Shown: positions 5,328 to 6,294 of the stretch, piece after piece
How the letters are laid out: every line of letters begins with the position of its first letter
Numbering within the stretch: position 1 is the first letter of the stretch
Assembly: GCA_964374095.1 (NCBI GenBank)
Contig: CAYJXJ010000235.1
Span: forward strand, 1 to 6,294
From: CAYJXJ01 sp964374095
GTDB lineage: Bacteria; Elusimicrobiota; Elusimicrobia; UBA1565; UBA9628
Reading direction: 5' to 3'
DNA: 6,294 bases
Position numbers and translations under genes: made by a program
The notes under the pieces: generated by a model
Database searches by the model: none
Told to the model about the DNA's origin: nothing
What the model saw: the letters and a program-made list of their open reading frames with translations, nothing else

Positions 5328-6294
5328 GGAGTCGGACAGCCTACGGCCTTGACGATGCGCACGTAGGGGTTCTCGGAGAGCCTCAGAAGCACGGGCTCCG
5401 ACGGCGGCGTCCGGTCGGCCTTGAGGCGGATCTCGAGGCTTGGCGCCATGAGGTCCTCGGGATGGACCTCCACGACACGCGCGATTTCCCCCGTCGACAA
5501 CTCCACGAAGGAGCCCGCCGGGTAGAGCGTCACCCGCCCCAGGAAGGCCTTGAGCAGCCCCCGGTCGAAGCCCCCCGCGCAGTGATCGATGATCCGCTTG
5601 ACCGTCTCGTGCGGCAGGAGAGCCTGACGCCAGGGGCGCGGGTGGCTCAGGGACTCGTAGAGCTCGCAGAGACCCACCAGTTCGGCCGCCTGGCGGAGCC
5701 CGTCCTCCTTCAGCGGCTCGAGCCCCCCGCCCCGGCCGCTCTCCGCCAGAGAGAGCCGGACGGCGCGCTGCTCCGACGCGAGAAAGGCCCCGACGGATTG
5801 CGCCTCAAGCGGATGAAGACGCGGCTCGTCCTCGGGCCCGGGGATCCGTTCGCCTCGGCCCGTCACGTTCATGAGGGAGAGGTCGTTAAGAATCGCGGCC
5901 AGGCCCGCCCCATGGAGCAGCCCGGGGTCGGCGCGCAGCCCCACACCCACGTTCATCGCGAGCACCGCGACGTTGACCGCGTGCTCGGGAAGATAGTTGT
6001 CGGCGGCGGCGGCGGCGCCGGCGGTCAGCGATAGGAGGGCTTGGTTCTGGGCTTTGACCAATTCCAGGAGCTTGAGCAGGGGCTCGCCCAGGAGGCCGAC
6101 CGCCGAACTGAAATCAGGCCGGCGCAAGTATCGCTCCAGCGCGTCCTTCGCCCCGGCGTAGGCGTCGCGGGCCAGCCGCCTTTGAACCTCGATGGCCGAG
6201 TAGGCCAAGGAGTTCGCGGCGTGCAGCCGGACCACGGGGGCCTGAAATGAATCCCGGTCGCTTCCAGGCGGGCGGGCGGGGGGGGGGGGCGGGG
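5324..6294 (-). CDS. Tandem paralogue with degenerate HD-GYP-like domain (5' end outside window)
   Basis: The frame is open on the minus strand from the window edge to TGA at 5326-5324. A GTG at 6235 would give 303 aa, but it is not the likely start: the codons before it read a proline run, then ARPPGSDRDSFQAP, and the PVVRLH that spans the GTG is also present inside the 762-aa paralogue. The visible part therefore begins in a Pro-rich linker, and a further N-terminal region (perhaps a coiled coil, by analogy) should lie beyond the edge. The domain aligns along its whole length with residues 461-762 of the neighbour, about 70% identical by hand. Numbering from the GTG: YLPEHAVNVAVLAMNVG (H85), LAAILNDLSLM (N117-D118 in place of HD), HPLEAQSV (H141, like the HP motif of HD-GYP), SGRG where GYP would be, ELYESLSHPRPWRQAL, then AFLGRVTLYPAGSFVELSTG. 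As in the paralogue, the metal ligands needed for catalysis are mostly missing, so a non-enzymatic role is inferred. Confidence 0.85.
   Translation of the reverse strand, partial: PPPPPARPPGSDRDSFQAPVVRLHAANSLAYSAIEVQRRLARDAYAGAKDALERYLRRPDFSSAVGLLGEPLLKLLELVKAQNQALLSLTAGAAAAADNYLPEHAVNVAVLAMNVGVGLRADPGLLHGAGLAAILNDLSLMNVTGRGERIPGPEDEPRLHPLEAQSVGAFLASEQRAVRLSLAESGRGGGLEPLKEDGLRQAAELVGLCELYESLSHPRPWRQALLPHETVKRIIDHCAGGFDRGLLKAFLGRVTLYPAGSFVELSTGEIARVVEVHPEDLMAPSLEIRLKADRTPPSEPVLLRLSENPYVRIVKAVGCPTP
5343..5399 (-). repeat. Near-identical 3' coding repeat, copy in upstream paralogue
   Basis: This 57-bp stretch matches 3058-3114 at 56 of 57 positions, with one synonymous difference (Ser TCC against TCG, plus-strand 5375 against 3090). 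It encodes the conserved end EPVLLRLSENPYVRIVKAV. Sequence just outside it differs much more between the copies. Confidence 0.85.
6278..6289 (+). repeat. Homopolymer of 12 G (12 C on the coding strand)
   Basis: Twelve uninterrupted G on the plus strand form exactly four CCC proline codons in the linker of the upstream paralogue. The length keeps the frame open to the window edge. Any change not divisible by three would disconnect the HD-GYP-like domain from its N-terminus. It may be a slippage-prone contingency tract or a sequencing artefact near a contig end. Confidence 0.8.

Noticed and set aside
6233..6235. GTG as the start of the upstream paralogue
   Set aside because: Homology to the neighbour (PVVRLH) runs across it and the frame continues open to the edge.
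1..6294. A CRISPR array, tRNA, rRNA or transposon
   Set aside because: Nearly all bases are in the four coding frames; the only repeats are coding duplications, and no transposase or terminal inverted repeats were seen.

Overview
This is a GC-rich bacterial window (about two thirds G+C by eye) holding four protein genes in two convergent pairs, almost without intergenic space. I see no RNA gene, CRISPR array, insertion sequence or phage gene. The host cannot be named from this sequence. The gene types fit a free-living, exopolysaccharide-making, didermic-type bacterium from a GC-rich lineage (an uncultured Elusimicrobiota- or Myxococcota-like genome would be my low-confidence guess).

Left half, plus strand (2-2977): the 3' part of an uncharacterised nucleotidyltransferase-fold protein (NTP_transf_5 type) is followed by a complete fused Wzz chain-length regulator/BY-kinase of the capsule and exopolysaccharide export type. 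The kinase gene appears to have its own promoter. A perfect TTGACA overlaps the stop codon of the upstream gene, lies 17 bp from TACACT, and the ATG sits only 9 nt past the -10 box. That geometry predicts a leaderless mRNA. The kinase keeps a seven-tyrosine tail but has lost the first Asp of Walker A' and the first Arg of the usual E-x2-R-x2-R helix.

Junction (2978-3038): two GC-rich hairpins without U-tracts separate the convergent genes and probably end transcription from both sides.

Right half, minus strand (3039-6294): two tandem paralogues are joined by a 4-nt ATGA overlap. Each ends in the same roughly 300-residue domain, which I read as a degenerate HD-GYP domain: the HD dyad is ND in both, the GK and GYP motifs are gone, and the C-terminal HD-GYP-type tail is well kept. 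The downstream copy (762 aa) carries a long, internally repeated Glu/Arg coiled coil and an Ala/Pro linker. The upstream copy is cut by the window edge inside a similar proline-rich linker, which is encoded by a run of 12 C (12 G on the plus strand). The two domains are about 70% identical in protein by hand alignment, but their last 57 coding bases are nearly identical (56/57).

The left pair looks like part of a surface polysaccharide locus. The right pair looks like a paired, catalytically dead scaffold or sensor module. Nothing in the sequence directly ties the two pairs together beyond adjacency.
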